DNA of 64,000 nt, from positions 4,638,001 to 4,702,000 of the forward strand of contig NC_016627.1 in NCBI RefSeq assembly GCF_000237085.1, in the 5' to 3' direction. A program made the translations under genes and the position numbers. Source of the DNA: Acetivibrio clariflavus DSM 19732. Lineage in GTDB: Bacteria > Bacillota > Clostridia > Acetivibrionales > Acetivibrionaceae. Each line of letters starts with the position of its first letter. The first letter of the stretch is position 1. Below the pieces are notes generated by a model. The model saw only the letters and a list, made by a program, of their open reading frames with translations. It ran no database searches and was not told where the DNA came from. This document shows positions 27,204-36,711 of the stretch, piece after piece.

Positions 27204-28187
27204 TTATTCCTCCTGAAGCTTCATCAGCATAACTTCTATAACCAGCTGATAATTGGCATTCTGCTTAATGTTTCTTCGTGCTTCTTCAATCGCATTTACA
27301 TTTTTTATGAGTTTATTTATTTCATATCTATCCGCATTCTTTAATATAATATCCTTTTTATCCGAATTAATCAATATATTTTCCTTTCCAGCCTTTTTAG
27401 CAATCAGCAAATCTCTGTAAAACATTAACATTATATCCAGTATTGAATCAATATTATCTTTATTCTCTTCAAAAAAACCATAAGCATCAAATATTTCCGT
27501 AAGATTCGAATTTCTCAGCTTTAGCATGATTTCAATAACTTTATCCCTGATTAACAGAAAATCTTCAGACTCAATCAACCGGATTGCTTTTCCCGGAACG
27601 CCGTCGGCATAGGAAACAATAAAATCAATACCCGCCAATTCGCTGCCTTTTATTTTTTTAATACACTGTCTTATCTCTTCATCGGTATTCTTCCTGAAGT
27701 TGTATAAAATACACCTGGACCTTATGGTCTCCAAAAGGCTGTTGATATTTACAGCAGTAAGAATTATAACAGCATATTCAGGCGGTTCTTCCAATGTTTT
27801 GAGCAGGCAATTCTGTGCTTGAGCAGTCATCTTGTCTGCCTCTGCAATTAAGTATACCTTTTTTTCGGAATACATCGGTCTTATGGAGATATCCTGCTGC
27901 ATTTTTCTGATGTCGTCAACACTAATGCTTGTACCTTCTGTCTCCAAAACATAAAAATCCGGATTGGTACCACTTTGAAAAAGACGGCAAGGCTGACAAT
28001 CTTCACAAGCTTCAAGGGAATTGCAATCACTGCAAAGCAATGCAGCAGCAAAGACCTTTGCAACCAACCGTTTGCCTATACCTTCCGGACCCGCAAAAAT
28101 ATAAGCATGCCTTGTGGAATGCTCTTTCAATATATTCTTTAAGCTATTTACAACTTCATTTTGTCCGACAATATCGCTGAAATTCAC
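27204..28187 (-). CDS. holB: DNA polymerase III delta-prime subunit
   Basis: Delta-prime is part of the clamp loader. The protein has an AAA+ fold with Walker A GPEGIGKRLVAKVF, a four-Cys zinc module CSDCNSLEACEDCQPC, and sensor/SRC region KTLEEPPEYAVIILTA ... TIRSRC. I prefer the GTG at 28187 (NFSDIVGQ) because ggggtg lies at good spacing; an ATG at 28199 would have its site one base away. The 3-base gap to ricT indicates coupling. The length is about 327 residues. Confidence 0.95.
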   Translation of the reverse strand: MNFSDIVGQNEVVNSLKNILKEHSTRHAYIFAGPEGIGKRLVAKVFAAALLCSDCNSLEACEDCQPCRLFQSGTNPDFYVLETEGTSISVDDIRKMQQDISIRPMYSEKKVYLIAEADKMTAQAQNCLLKTLEEPPEYAVIILTAVNINSLLETIRSRCILYNFRKNTDEEIRQCIKKIKGSELAGIDFIVSYADGVPGKAIRLIESEDFLLIRDKVIEIMLKLRNSNLTEIFDAYGFFEENKDNIDSILDIMLMFYRDLLIAKKAGKENILINSDKKDIILKNADRYEINKLIKNVNAIEEARRNIKQNANYQLVIEVMLMKLQEE

Positions 28188-28207
28188 GTTACACCCCATG
28201 CCTTAAT

Positions 28208-28666
28208 TTACATAGTGATATCGAGGATTAATCCTCTTATATCCTCTATTCTCTGTAATATTCTAAGATTATCCTTTTCTGTGCTCAGTACATCTTTTGT
28301 AAGTTCATCCAACTCTGAATTAATCTTTTTTATGATGGCATATACCCTATATCTTCCTCTTCGGTCAACAAAACTCTCTTTTAAAAACTTCCTAGAATTG
28401 TTCAAAGTTTCATCCAAAAACTCCGATATGAGCTTTTTATAAATTTTCAATTCCTTTACATCCACTTTTTTGGCAAGCTTTTGTCCCTGCTCGGTAATTT
28501 TGTCAACCAAACATTTTATCCTTTCCTCCAAGTTTTGTCCCTCTAATTTCCTAAGTTGGCTCTGGAAAGTATTACTGTTAACATTTGAGGTTTTTTTATG
28601 TTCGCTGCTGGTTACCTCAGCTATACTAGCCGCACTGTTCAAACCTTCTCTTATCTTCATAAGCAT
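28208..28666 (-). CDS. yaaR: YaaR family protein (DUF327)
   Basis: A 152-residue, mainly helical cytosolic protein of the YaaR family: SNTFQSQLRKLEGQNLEERI, GQKLAKKVDVKELKIYKKLI and DRRGRYRVYAIIKKINSELD are characteristic. Its biochemical role is unknown. It overlaps tmk by 10 bases and precedes holB, exactly as in Bacillus, so it belongs to this replication operon. Confidence 0.9.
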   Translation of the reverse strand: MLMKIREGLNSAASIAEVTSSEHKKTSNVNSNTFQSQLRKLEGQNLEERIKCLVDKITEQGQKLAKKVDVKELKIYKKLISEFLDETLNNSRKFLKESFVDRRGRYRVYAIIKKINSELDELTKDVLSTEKDNLRILQRIEDIRGLILDITM

Positions 28667-29289
28667 CTCTCCAGTATTTTATCAATATTTTCTTTAACAT
28701 CCAAGAATATTTCCTCTATGCTTCTATTACTGTCAATAATTTTAATTCTGTTGGGATACTTTGATACCAGCTTCTTATAACCTTCATATACTTTTCTGTG
28801 GAAGTCCATCGTCTCCTGTTCAATCCTGTCGGCACCGGTAGATCGTATTCTCCTTGACAAAGCAATATTCGGATCAACATCAAAAAACAAAGTTACATCG
28901 GGCATTATGCCATCTAAGGCAATGCTGTTTACTTTTTCAATCAACTCAATGTTTATATTTCGTCCAAAGCCCTGATAAACATAACTGGAATCCACAAATC
29001 TATCGCAAATCACCACCTTGCCTTGTTCAAGGGACGGCCTTATAAGTTCACCGACCAACTGGGCTCTTGCTGAGACATATAGCATCATTTCAGTTATATA
29101 TGTCATTTTAGTATTGTCAGGATCAAGTATTATTGACCGAATCTTTTCACCTATTTTGGTCCCGCCGGGTTCTCTGGTAACTACAACCTCAAATCCCCTG
29201 TCTTTTAAATAACTTTCCAGAAGTTTAATTTGTGTAGTTTTCCCTGAGCCGTCAGTTCCCTCCGCTGTAATGAATAATCCTCTTTTCAT
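28657..29289 (-). CDS. tmk: Thymidylate kinase
   Basis: Converts dTMP to dTDP. The P-loop is EGTDGSGKTTQIKLL, followed by TREPGGTKIGEKIRSIILDP and the base-binding DRFVDSSYVYQGFGR; the lid region is RRIRSTGADRIE. The start is ATG 29289, 7 bases after ggagg; the preceding TTG would be in-frame but adjacent. The protein has 210 residues. yaaQ, which follows tmk in Bacillus, is absent here. Confidence 0.97.
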   Translation of the reverse strand: MKRGLFITAEGTDGSGKTTQIKLLESYLKDRGFEVVVTREPGGTKIGEKIRSIILDPDNTKMTYITEMMLYVSARAQLVGELIRPSLEQGKVVICDRFVDSSYVYQGFGRNINIELIEKVNSIALDGIMPDVTLFFDVDPNIALSRRIRSTGADRIEQETMDFHRKVYEGYKKLVSKYPNRIKIIDSNRSIEEIFLDVKENIDKILERCL

Positions 29290-29373
29290 CAAAATCCTCC
29301 GATGTACTGGATGTACTTTTATTAATGAATTATACCATATAGCCGTAATAGCTGCAATTAAAGCTTTTGAGGC

Positions 29374-30846
29374 TTAAGTCAGAATTTCAATCTCTCCGTC
29401 ATCGGTTACTCCATTTACAGTTCCACCGGCCTTCAAAACGCTAATTATATACTGAACTGCTTCTTCGGTAATAAGCTCTCCCGGACACACTATTGGAACT
29501 CCGGGAGGATAAGGCGTAATTATTCCCCTGCTCACCTTATTCACTGACTCTGCCAATTTTTGTCTCTTAAAACTGCATTGCATAATTTTATCCAATGAAA
29601 CTGCCTGCAGAGGTATATTTAATTCTTTAACATTAATATCGGGTGATTTCATAGAATTATTGAACTGCTTTTCTATCTCTTTCAATGCATAATAAAGACT
29701 TTCAAATTCCTTCATTCCGTCAGCTATTGTAGAAATGCAAACTATATTGTACATATCGGCCATTTCGACCTGTATATTAAACTGATTCCTGAGAATTTTC
29801 TCTATAAAAAAACCGGTTTTACCGGTATTCCTGACATTAACAACAATTCTGGTTTTATCCGCATGACCTGATAAAAAAGGTTGGACTGACAGTATTTTAT
29901 ACCCTGTGTTCTTGCAGATCATTTTCTCAAAACAATCAATATTATCCAACAGTTTATCTATCAGCTCTGCTCCATAGTCTTCCATTATAGCCCTTGCTAT
30001 ATCCAAAAAGGCCATAATAATATAAGACGGACTTGATGTTTGAATTAATCGCAACACAAACTTAACCTTGTCCACATCAACCCGGTTTCCTTTTATATGC
30101 ATATACGCACCCTGAGTCAATGCAGGCAAAGTTTTGTGAGCACTTTGAATACACACATCTGCATCCGCATCCAATGCACAATACGGAAGCTTGGAGGAAA
30201 ACCTTAAGTGAGCTCCGTGAGCTTCGTCAACAATTAAAATTTTGTTATAAGAATGAACCATGTCTGAAATTACACGAATGTCCGAGCACAAACCATAGTA
30301 GTTTGGACGCGTCAAAACAACCCCAACTGCATCAGGGTTATTTTTAAGAGCCTCTTCAACAGTTGAAGGCAGCATTAACGAAGGCACTCCAAATAAACTG
30401 TCATACTTCGGTGCTATATAAATTGGTGTAACTGAAGCAAGCATCATTGCACCAATTACCGATTTATGACAATCCCTTGAAACTATCAATCGGTCTCCAG
30501 GTTTGCACACTCCTAGAATTGCCGCATGTATACCGCATGTTGATCCATTCACCAAAAAAGAAGTGTTGTCAGCACCAAAAGCCTTTGCAGCCAGGTCTTG
30601 TGCTTCTTTTATAACACCATCAGGAAAATGAAGATTATCAAGCCCGGGAATTTCGGTCATGTCAAGCTGATGCAAATCCTTTAAGAGTCTGTAGGGTATG
30701 CCTTTCCCAATTTTGTGTCCAGGCATATGAAAAGGAATAGGACTTGATTTTACATACTTCCTTAAAGCGTTATATATTGGAGAATTAATGCTATTTATGG
30801 TTCTTCCCCCTAAGCAAAACAAAGAATTTATTTTTCTATTAGCCAA
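29374..30846 (-). CDS. PLP-dependent Orn/Lys/Arg decarboxylase (YaaO-like)
   Basis: A group III decarboxylase of the arginine/lysine/ornithine family, likely first in polyamine formation. Motifs are PFHMPGHKIGKG, FLVNGSTCGIHAAILGVCKP, IVDEAHGAHLRFSS and QSAHKTLPALTQGAYMHIKG, with the PLP lysine in SAHKTL. A C-terminal PYPPGVPIVCPGELIT motif is typical. The start is unclear. The frame opens at TTG 30846 within the upstream gene; an aggggg site at about residue 13 precedes only ATA and ATT codons. The true start may be a rare codon near 30800. Confidence 0.93.
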   Translation of the reverse strand: MANRKINSLFCLGGRTINSINSPIYNALRKYVKSSPIPFHMPGHKIGKGIPYRLLKDLHQLDMTEIPGLDNLHFPDGVIKEAQDLAAKAFGADNTSFLVNGSTCGIHAAILGVCKPGDRLIVSRDCHKSVIGAMMLASVTPIYIAPKYDSLFGVPSLMLPSTVEEALKNNPDAVGVVLTRPNYYGLCSDIRVISDMVHSYNKILIVDEAHGAHLRFSSKLPYCALDADADVCIQSAHKTLPALTQGAYMHIKGNRVDVDKVKFVLRLIQTSSPSYIIMAFLDIARAIMEDYGAELIDKLLDNIDCFEKMICKNTGYKILSVQPFLSGHADKTRIVVNVRNTGKTGFFIEKILRNQFNIQVEMADMYNIVCISTIADGMKEFESLYYALKEIEKQFNNSMKSPDINVKELNIPLQAVSLDKIMQCSFKRQKLAESVNKVSRGIITPYPPGVPIVCPGELITEEAVQYIISVLKAGGTVNGVTDDGEIEILT

Positions 30847-31010
30847 ACTGAAGTAACTCTATGCGACGGATACATTTCCTTAACTATTTGTCTTGCTTCT
30901 TTAATGTTTGATGCACAAACCTCTTCTATCTCTTTTGTATCAAACTTTGAACAGTTCTTCTTTTCAGTGTGCCAAACTCGGTACACCTTTTTTTTCACTT
31001 TCCCTTGCAT
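30828..31010 (-). CDS. Small conserved-looking protein of unknown function
   Basis: A 60-residue basic protein (MQGKVKKKVYRVWHTEKKNC) with no recognised domain. ATG 31010 follows agaggt at 7 bases, and the gene runs into the decarboxylase gene, overlapping the first codons of its frame by 19 bases. This makes translational coupling plausible. The size and pattern KEARQIVKEMYPSHRVTSVW resemble small stand-alone alpha/beta proteins, but I cannot name it. Confidence 0.6.
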   Translation of the reverse strand: MQGKVKKKVYRVWHTEKKNCSKFDTKEIEEVCASNIKEARQIVKEMYPSHRVTSVWLIEK

Positions 31011-31133
31011 TTGTACTACCTCTTACAAAAATTACTTTAATATAATTATAACATTTGTCAGAAAAATTTGCATAGCTTTTAAAAAAATTCTTTATTTTTA
31101 TTAATGACCTATTTTACTTATATTTTTCAAAAG

Positions 31134-32039
31134 CTAATCATCTGCCGGCAACCCATTTATTAGCTTATAATTTCTCATTAAAACTTCCTTGCCTCTCCAA
31201 CTAAAAGCCCTGTCCCGGTATCTTCTCAGAAACTCTTTATTGGAAATTTGTTTTAGTTCTTCATATTCCAACTTGTACTTTAGATTTTGCCTGAATTCTT
31301 TAAGTTTTGTCTCTTGAATCTTTTTATTGTGTGGACAAACATCCTGACAAACATCACATCCCCATATCAAAGTGTGTTTCTTCAAAATTTCAATTTCTTT
31401 TTCAGAAAGTTCGCCTTTTTTTTGAGTTATATAAGACCTGCACATCAAAGGGTTTATTGTAAAGTCTCCCATAATACATTGCCCGGGACATTTCTCCACA
31501 CAACTGAAGCACTTGTAACAAGTACGGTTTTGCGGTTTGTCAGTCTCAAAAGGATAATTATTTATAATGTATCCGATAAAAACATAAGAACCATAACGGT
31601 CGGTTATAAAGTGTCCGTTTATACCCAAAAAACCCAAACCGGCTTTATAGGCCAAATATCGCTCATTAAGGGGACCGTTATCAGCAAAAACTTTATATTC
31701 AAAGCCTAAAATGTTTTCTTTTAGATATATCCCTATTGCATCCAGCTTATTTTGGATTATCTTATGATAATCCAAGCCATAGGCATATTTGGACAAATTG
31801 GCATCTTCAGCATTACCGCAATAATATGGAAACAGACAAACTATTACCGATTCTGCATCCTCTAAAGCCAATTTCGGGTCAATTGCCTTCTCTATACTTC
31901 CTTTTTCGAAAATGTTTGAGAATCCCTTTTCCAATCTGATTTCCAAAAAGTCTTTCAAATCGTTATACTTTTCGGATGATACAATACCTACATATTCAAT
32001 GCCTATTGACCTGCAAAATTCAATTAATTGTTTCTTCAT
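31134..32039 (-). CDS. queG: Epoxyqueuosine reductase, short form
   Basis: QueG reduces epoxyqueuosine to queuosine in tRNA, using cobalamin and two [4Fe-4S] clusters. The clusters are bound by CYKCFSCVEKCPGQC and CDVCQDVCPHN. The cobalamin-binding domain shows FADNGPLNERYLAYKAGLGF and GSYVFIGYIIN. At 301 residues it is shorter than the usual 370-380 because the C-terminal HEAT-like extension is missing, as in several clostridia. The start is ATG 32039 with a gttggagt site upstream. Confidence 0.88.
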   Translation of the reverse strand: MKKQLIEFCRSIGIEYVGIVSSEKYNDLKDFLEIRLEKGFSNIFEKGSIEKAIDPKLALEDAESVIVCLFPYYCGNAEDANLSKYAYGLDYHKIIQNKLDAIGIYLKENILGFEYKVFADNGPLNERYLAYKAGLGFLGINGHFITDRYGSYVFIGYIINNYPFETDKPQNRTCYKCFSCVEKCPGQCIMGDFTINPLMCRSYITQKKGELSEKEIEILKKHTLIWGCDVCQDVCPHNKKIQETKLKEFRQNLKYKLEYEELKQISNKEFLRRYRDRAFSWRGKEVLMRNYKLINGLPADD

Positions 32040-32230
32040 CCAAACTCCACCAACATCCTTTATGTTTGTAAAAATATTTAAAAAGCGTTTTATAAAATTT
32101 CAGTTAATTTTTATTGATAATTTGATACCTTATTATTTTATTGCCTGAAAATCAATCTATTAATGCTAAAAGTACCATGCAGTCAAGTTTTTTAAAAACC
32201 GAAAAACAAAAAACAATATACTTTCAATAA

Positions 32231-32264
32231 AATCAGCTCCACTTAGTTAAAGTTGGAGCTGATT
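32231..32264. terminator. Strong bidirectional terminator after the dockerin esterase gene
   Basis: AATCAGCTCCA and TGGAGCTGATT form a perfect 11-bp stem with a 12-base loop. T-runs flank it on both strands. It serves the minus-strand esterase gene, whose stop is 84 bases away. No gene was seen in the remaining part of 32040-32347. Confidence 0.85.
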
Positions 32265-32347
32265 TTTTTACTTTGTACTCTTATTAATTTTTAATACAGT
32301 TTAAAACCCTATATTATAAACTACAATTTCTAATATTTGTCCTTCTC

Positions 32348-33532
32348 CTAATTTGAAGCCGGGAACTTAGTTATCATACCAAGCAGATATGATTTTAAAT
32401 ATGCCAGGTCAATGGAATCTATAGCGCCGTTTCCGTCCAAATCAGCAACTTGCATATCATTTTCAACAGGGAAGTCATTAATCTGTCCAAGAAGATATTT
32501 TTTATAATATGCCAGGTCAATTGAAGTTATATTTCCGTCTCCATCAACATCTCCTTTTTTAATTGTAGGTTCGTTCTTTGTATCTTTAAACAAATCCGGC
32601 AATATGTTATAGATGTACTGATTAATATATCTCCATTCATGGGTTCCACCGTTGCATACCATAAAGTAGAAGTTTCCGTTTATTGGATCTTCAGAATAAA
32701 TAAAGACATCGGTTATGTTTTTCATTGCTTGTATCATAGGGTTCATATTGGAATATGCAATATCTTGATTTCCTGTTGCACAGAAAATCTTAAAGTCATG
32801 TGGAACTTTATAACCGGATCTTCTTACAACATTTGCCAGGTACTCTGCTGTTTCTCTAGGTCTGGAACTTCCGCCCATAGAACCCATTACCCAACAGTCA
32901 CCGCTTAACGGAATATAATATTTAATGTAGTCAAGACAGTTAATAAATGTGTACCAGGTACATACCGAACCCATTGAGAATCCGCCAAATGCCCTGTGCT
33001 CTCTCGAAGCTTTCATATCTTGTCTACTGTTTGACTTCAAATATGTATTATATTTTGTCTCAACCAACGGAATAACTGAATCTAACAATTCCTCATAGAA
33101 AGTAGCCTCACTATTTTTACCCTTGTAAAAGGTAGGTGTAACAACTATGAGAGGTTCAATATCTCCTCTTGCAATCATATTATCGAGTATTTTCTTCAAA
33201 TCCCTGTTCTGACCCGGGCCACCGAATAATAAATTCTCATCTTCGCCGCCGCCATGCATCAAATATAAAACGTTGTACTTTTTGCTGGTATCATTCTGAT
33301 TGTATCCATACGGAAGATAAACGTTTACATATTTAGTGTCGAAACCGGCTCTGTAACTCAGTCTTTCGATAGAGCCTTGCCTTGAGCTGACATTCAGGTA
33401 ATCATTAGGAAGCGATCTGAAGTATTTCTCACCAGCTAAAGATACTGTGAGATTGGCACTGGCCATACCAAGCACTATGATGCTCGACAAAACAAAACAT
33501 AATCCTTTCTTAAAAACTTTTTTCAAAAACAT
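32348..33532 (-). CDS. Cellulosomal CE1-type carbohydrate esterase with dockerin
   Basis: An esterase-D-type alpha/beta hydrolase, most like feruloyl or acetyl xylan esterases of CE1. The signal peptide is MFLKKVFKKGLCFVLSSIIV. The catalytic domain shows NVYLPYGYNQNDTSKKYNVL, LYLMHGGGEDE, the nucleophile elbow GGFSMGSVCTW, and a likely catalytic His in CNGGTHEWRYINQYIYN. A C-terminal dockerin (about 328-394) has repeats ITSIDLAYYKKYLLG and IDSIDLAYLKSYLLG. The start ATG 33532 follows gaggagg. It would remove feruloyl or acetyl groups from xylan; which one cannot be told from sequence. Confidence 0.92.
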   Translation of the reverse strand: MFLKKVFKKGLCFVLSSIIVLGMASANLTVSLAGEKYFRSLPNDYLNVSSRQGSIERLSYRAGFDTKYVNVYLPYGYNQNDTSKKYNVLYLMHGGGEDENLLFGGPGQNRDLKKILDNMIARGDIEPLIVVTPTFYKGKNSEATFYEELLDSVIPLVETKYNTYLKSNSRQDMKASREHRAFGGFSMGSVCTWYTFINCLDYIKYYIPLSGDCWVMGSMGGSSRPRETAEYLANVVRRSGYKVPHDFKIFCATGNQDIAYSNMNPMIQAMKNITDVFIYSEDPINGNFYFMVCNGGTHEWRYINQYIYNILPDLFKDTKNEPTIKKGDVDGDGNITSIDLAYYKKYLLGQINDFPVENDMQVADLDGNGAIDSIDLAYLKSYLLGMITKFPASN

Positions 33533-33840
33533 TTTAATCCTCCTCTATAAACTAATTTAATTTAATTAATATTGCCATTATTAAGCTTTTTAACATAAAG
33601 CATATATTTTAAAAATCAGGTTTCACCAATTTTTGAGGAGGGAGAGATAAAACTACCATGTAAAAAAGAAATTTATGTTGACTTTTTTTAAATGATATTT
33701 TTGTTTGTCTATATTCTTATAAATACTATTTTATTTTTATTTTAACATTTTAACATATTTAAACTGTATATAACTATTATACAGCATTTCCTTTAAATAT
33801 AAAAGCAAATTATGTCACACAGTTATAAAACTCTCTATTT

Positions 33841-33870
33841 TATCTATTCGATTAATTTTATCTTTTTGTC
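33841..33870 (-). promoter_or_regulatory. Possible SigI-type promoter of the dockerin esterase
   Basis: On the minus strand CGAA (33850-33847) lies within ATCGAATAGATA, the same 12 bases found at the celS candidate promoter (7450-7461). An A-rich GACAAAAA stretch lies at about the -35 distance but lacks the C run. It would give a leader of about 310 bases. The remaining 33533-34029 is AT-rich; a weak AACAAC/GTTGTT repeat at 33960-33977 may end the next gene upstream. Confidence 0.35.
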
Positions 33871-34029
33871 ATAAAAATTTTAAAAAACTAAATTTATTTA
33901 ATTACTTTCCGACACAAAATGTAAACTACCTCTCTATTCTAACGAAAAAGGAACTACCGAACAACTTTATTGTTGTTAGGCAATCCCTTTAGGCATAAAA
34001 CAGTCAATATTCAATCAAAACATAACAAT

Positions 34030-36513
34030 TTAATTTTGAGGTATCTTCAATGTACCGATCTCGCTTAAGTCACTGAGTCTGTTTGCTTTATACATGCCTT
34101 TTGACAAAGTGTATAGAGTATCATTAATATAAATAATTCTCTCAATAGTTTTAGGCGAATAAAAATCATAAATGCCGGATTTTATGTATTCTTCATCAGA
34201 TATATGTGTAATCTTTCCCTTTAAAGTAAATCCTTTATCAAGATCAATGTTGTAAACATAAGCACCCTGGAATACAAATTCGCCATATTGCGGCACTCCC
34301 CATTCGTTTATTGCATTATTTTTATCTTTGATTTCTGCCACTGTCACAGGAAAAGCCAAAAGATTTTTCTCTTTTGAAAACAGCAGTGCTTTATGATTTT
34401 GGAGCAGTTCAGAGTCAGTTCCTCTGTCTCCGATAACCTCTGAGAATTTTTGAATAGGATTGTTTACATCGGAAACATCAAACAGTGCAATCTTCATTCC
34501 CATGTAAAAAGCACCTCCCGAGACCTCTATTGTATCTTTGCCAAAACCTATAATGTGGTTTTCATCATAAGGATGTAGGTAATCGCTGTATCCCGGTATT
34601 TTGAGAGCCCCTAAAATTTCGGGCTTGGTTGGATCTTTCAAGTCAATTACAAACAAAGGGTCCACCGTCTTAAAGGTAACCATGTATCCGCGGTCACCCA
34701 TAAATCTTACCGAATAAATCTCTTCACCTTTGGCAATGTCTTCAATTTTTCCGCATATATTCATTGTATCATCCAAGATATACAAATTGTTGCAGGAAAC
34801 ATTCCCGTTAAATCCCAAAGAATTTGTTGTAGTAGCCATCCGGAAGTATCCATTGTGTTCATCCATTGAAAATTGGTTTAAAATCACCCCGGGAACCGAA
34901 CCCTTGCCTAAATAAGTCATTTTGCTGCCGTTAAGAGAAAATTTGTACACTTCAGTCATTCTATTGTCTTTATATACAGGAATAACAGATATTTTCCCCA
35001 CCGGAGAATCCATAATTCTATTGCGCGAAGCTGCTTCATAGTCGTAATTTGTTACTGCCACATACAAATTGTCTTTTGATACATAAATATTCTCTCCTGA
35101 ACCAAGATAAGTCTGAATATTTGCCTTTTCATCATCCTTTATGTCAAAGGCGGCAACAAGCATATAATTTGCCTCAACCGAATCAGGGAAATATCTTATT
35201 TCCTTACAATCAACTTTTATGTACTCTTCACCCACATTGCTGTCTCTATAAAAAGGTGTCTGAATTTCCATATCACCATCATAGGTATAATAGATATTCT
35301 GGTAATTGTTAGATACCATATAAAGTACCGAACCAATCATTCTTGAAGATACATAATTACCTTCAATTTCCACCTCTCTTATTTTCTTAATGTTCGTTTT
35401 ATCGCTTATATCACATACAATAGCCTTGACACTGTTTCTTCTCAAATATGCTTTTATACGCAACTTATTTTCCGCTTGAGATTCTATCACTTTCCTATCG
35501 CTCGTCCTTTCATAAGAGCTGCCTATTGCAACAAGTAAATCCCTGTACAAATATATTTCTTGCGGTGTGAAATTATCATCCGAAAAATCAACTATATCCA
35601 TTATATTCATCTTATCGGCAGGATAAGCTTTTGCCACAATTATACGGCCATTATTCACCTGGTAAATATATTGTCCGTCAGTCTTTACCACATCAGCTTC
35701 ATCAACCCCCTGCACCTGTATATTTGTAGTGGAATAATCGGTCTGTTGGCTTCCGCTGCCAATATCATAAGCTATAGCATTATTGGCAGCTGCATCCGAC
35801 TCGGAAGAACCTCGGAACTTCGTATTACTCTGACTCACAGTGGCTTTAAACATTTCATCAACCTTATAGTACAAGCCATAATCATTTGCCCTTGAATTTT
35901 TTATTAACTCTTCCAACTCCTCCGAAGAACCTACAACAGGCAGATTGTTAACCTTTGCAATTACTTCATCAATCATTGCCTTTTCAGAAGTAATATCGAA
36001 TATGGATTCATTTTCGCTTATTACAATCAGTCCCCTGTCATAAAAAACCTTTTTGTCCAATGCTTCGGCAATGCTTCTTAAGGGTAGAAAAGTTCTTCCC
36101 TCCACAATTTCAGGTGCTACTTCCAATGGAACTTTTTCCTTACCCACAAACATGGTTTTATTGCCAATAACCAATTTTAACTCTCTATTTCCAAGAGCTA
36201 TTGTAACGGTTGACGATGACGCATACCATCCCACTTCAGCTCCCATAGCTTCCGATATAAACCTGACCGGAACTAAAGTCCTTGATTCCTTTATAAAGGG
36301 CTTTACTTTGGGATTTGAAGAATCAACTTGAATTTCTTTATTATTAACCAGTGCTTGTGAACTTCCCACATATAGTACTACAGAATCTTTCAATCTTTCT
36401 TCCAGGCTCTTTTGAGCAGCAGGTATCTCCTCAGATATCACAATACTGTATATAGGGGTAACAGCAATCAGCAAAAAAGTCAAAAGACTAAGAAGCTTTG
36501 AAATTCCTTTCAT
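34030..36513 (-). CDS. Secreted beta-propeller protein with copper amine oxidase-like N-terminal domain
   Basis: The 827-residue protein has a signal sequence (LLSLLTFLLIAVTPIYSIVI) and a stalk domain of the copper-amine-oxidase N-terminal type (about 55-170; ESRTLVPVRFISEAMGAEVG, GRTFLPLRSIAEALDKKVFY). A C-terminal beta-propeller domain (about 260-820) begins with STTNIQVQGVDEADVVKTDG, the signature of the Beta_propel family. No enzymatic residues were recognised. It is likely at the cell surface, perhaps binding polysaccharide or peptide. The gene stands alone between the esterase and coaX. Confidence 0.88.
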   Translation of the reverse strand: MKGISKLLSLLTFLLIAVTPIYSIVISEEIPAAQKSLEERLKDSVVLYVGSSQALVNNKEIQVDSSNPKVKPFIKESRTLVPVRFISEAMGAEVGWYASSSTVTIALGNRELKLVIGNKTMFVGKEKVPLEVAPEIVEGRTFLPLRSIAEALDKKVFYDRGLIVISENESIFDITSEKAMIDEVIAKVNNLPVVGSSEELEELIKNSRANDYGLYYKVDEMFKATVSQSNTKFRGSSESDAAANNAIAYDIGSGSQQTDYSTTNIQVQGVDEADVVKTDGQYIYQVNNGRIIVAKAYPADKMNIMDIVDFSDDNFTPQEIYLYRDLLVAIGSSYERTSDRKVIESQAENKLRIKAYLRRNSVKAIVCDISDKTNIKKIREVEIEGNYVSSRMIGSVLYMVSNNYQNIYYTYDGDMEIQTPFYRDSNVGEEYIKVDCKEIRYFPDSVEANYMLVAAFDIKDDEKANIQTYLGSGENIYVSKDNLYVAVTNYDYEAASRNRIMDSPVGKISVIPVYKDNRMTEVYKFSLNGSKMTYLGKGSVPGVILNQFSMDEHNGYFRMATTTNSLGFNGNVSCNNLYILDDTMNICGKIEDIAKGEEIYSVRFMGDRGYMVTFKTVDPLFVIDLKDPTKPEILGALKIPGYSDYLHPYDENHIIGFGKDTIEVSGGAFYMGMKIALFDVSDVNNPIQKFSEVIGDRGTDSELLQNHKALLFSKEKNLLAFPVTVAEIKDKNNAINEWGVPQYGEFVFQGAYVYNIDLDKGFTLKGKITHISDEEYIKSGIYDFYSPKTIERIIYINDTLYTLSKGMYKANRLSDLSEIGTLKIPQN

Positions 36514-36650
36514 TACATCAACTCTCCTTTCACTACATAGCCGGTTATATTGTTTGACGATTCAGGAGAAAAAAAGTTCCAATTTTATATCGCAAATCCT
36601 ATCCTTATTCGTAATAAAATTCAAATTAATATAAGTCTATAAAATAAAAA

Positions 36651-36676
36651 TAGAGCATACACTGCTGTATACTCTA
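36651..36676 (-). terminator. Terminator after coaX
   Basis: TAGAGcATACA and TGTATaCTCTA pair with one internal mismatch around a 4-base loop. On the minus strand TTTTTATTTTAT follows. It begins 36 bases past the coaX stop. Confidence 0.7.
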
Positions 36677-36711
36677 CAATTTTTTCAATGGCCTTCATTT
36701 GTTTTGGTATA

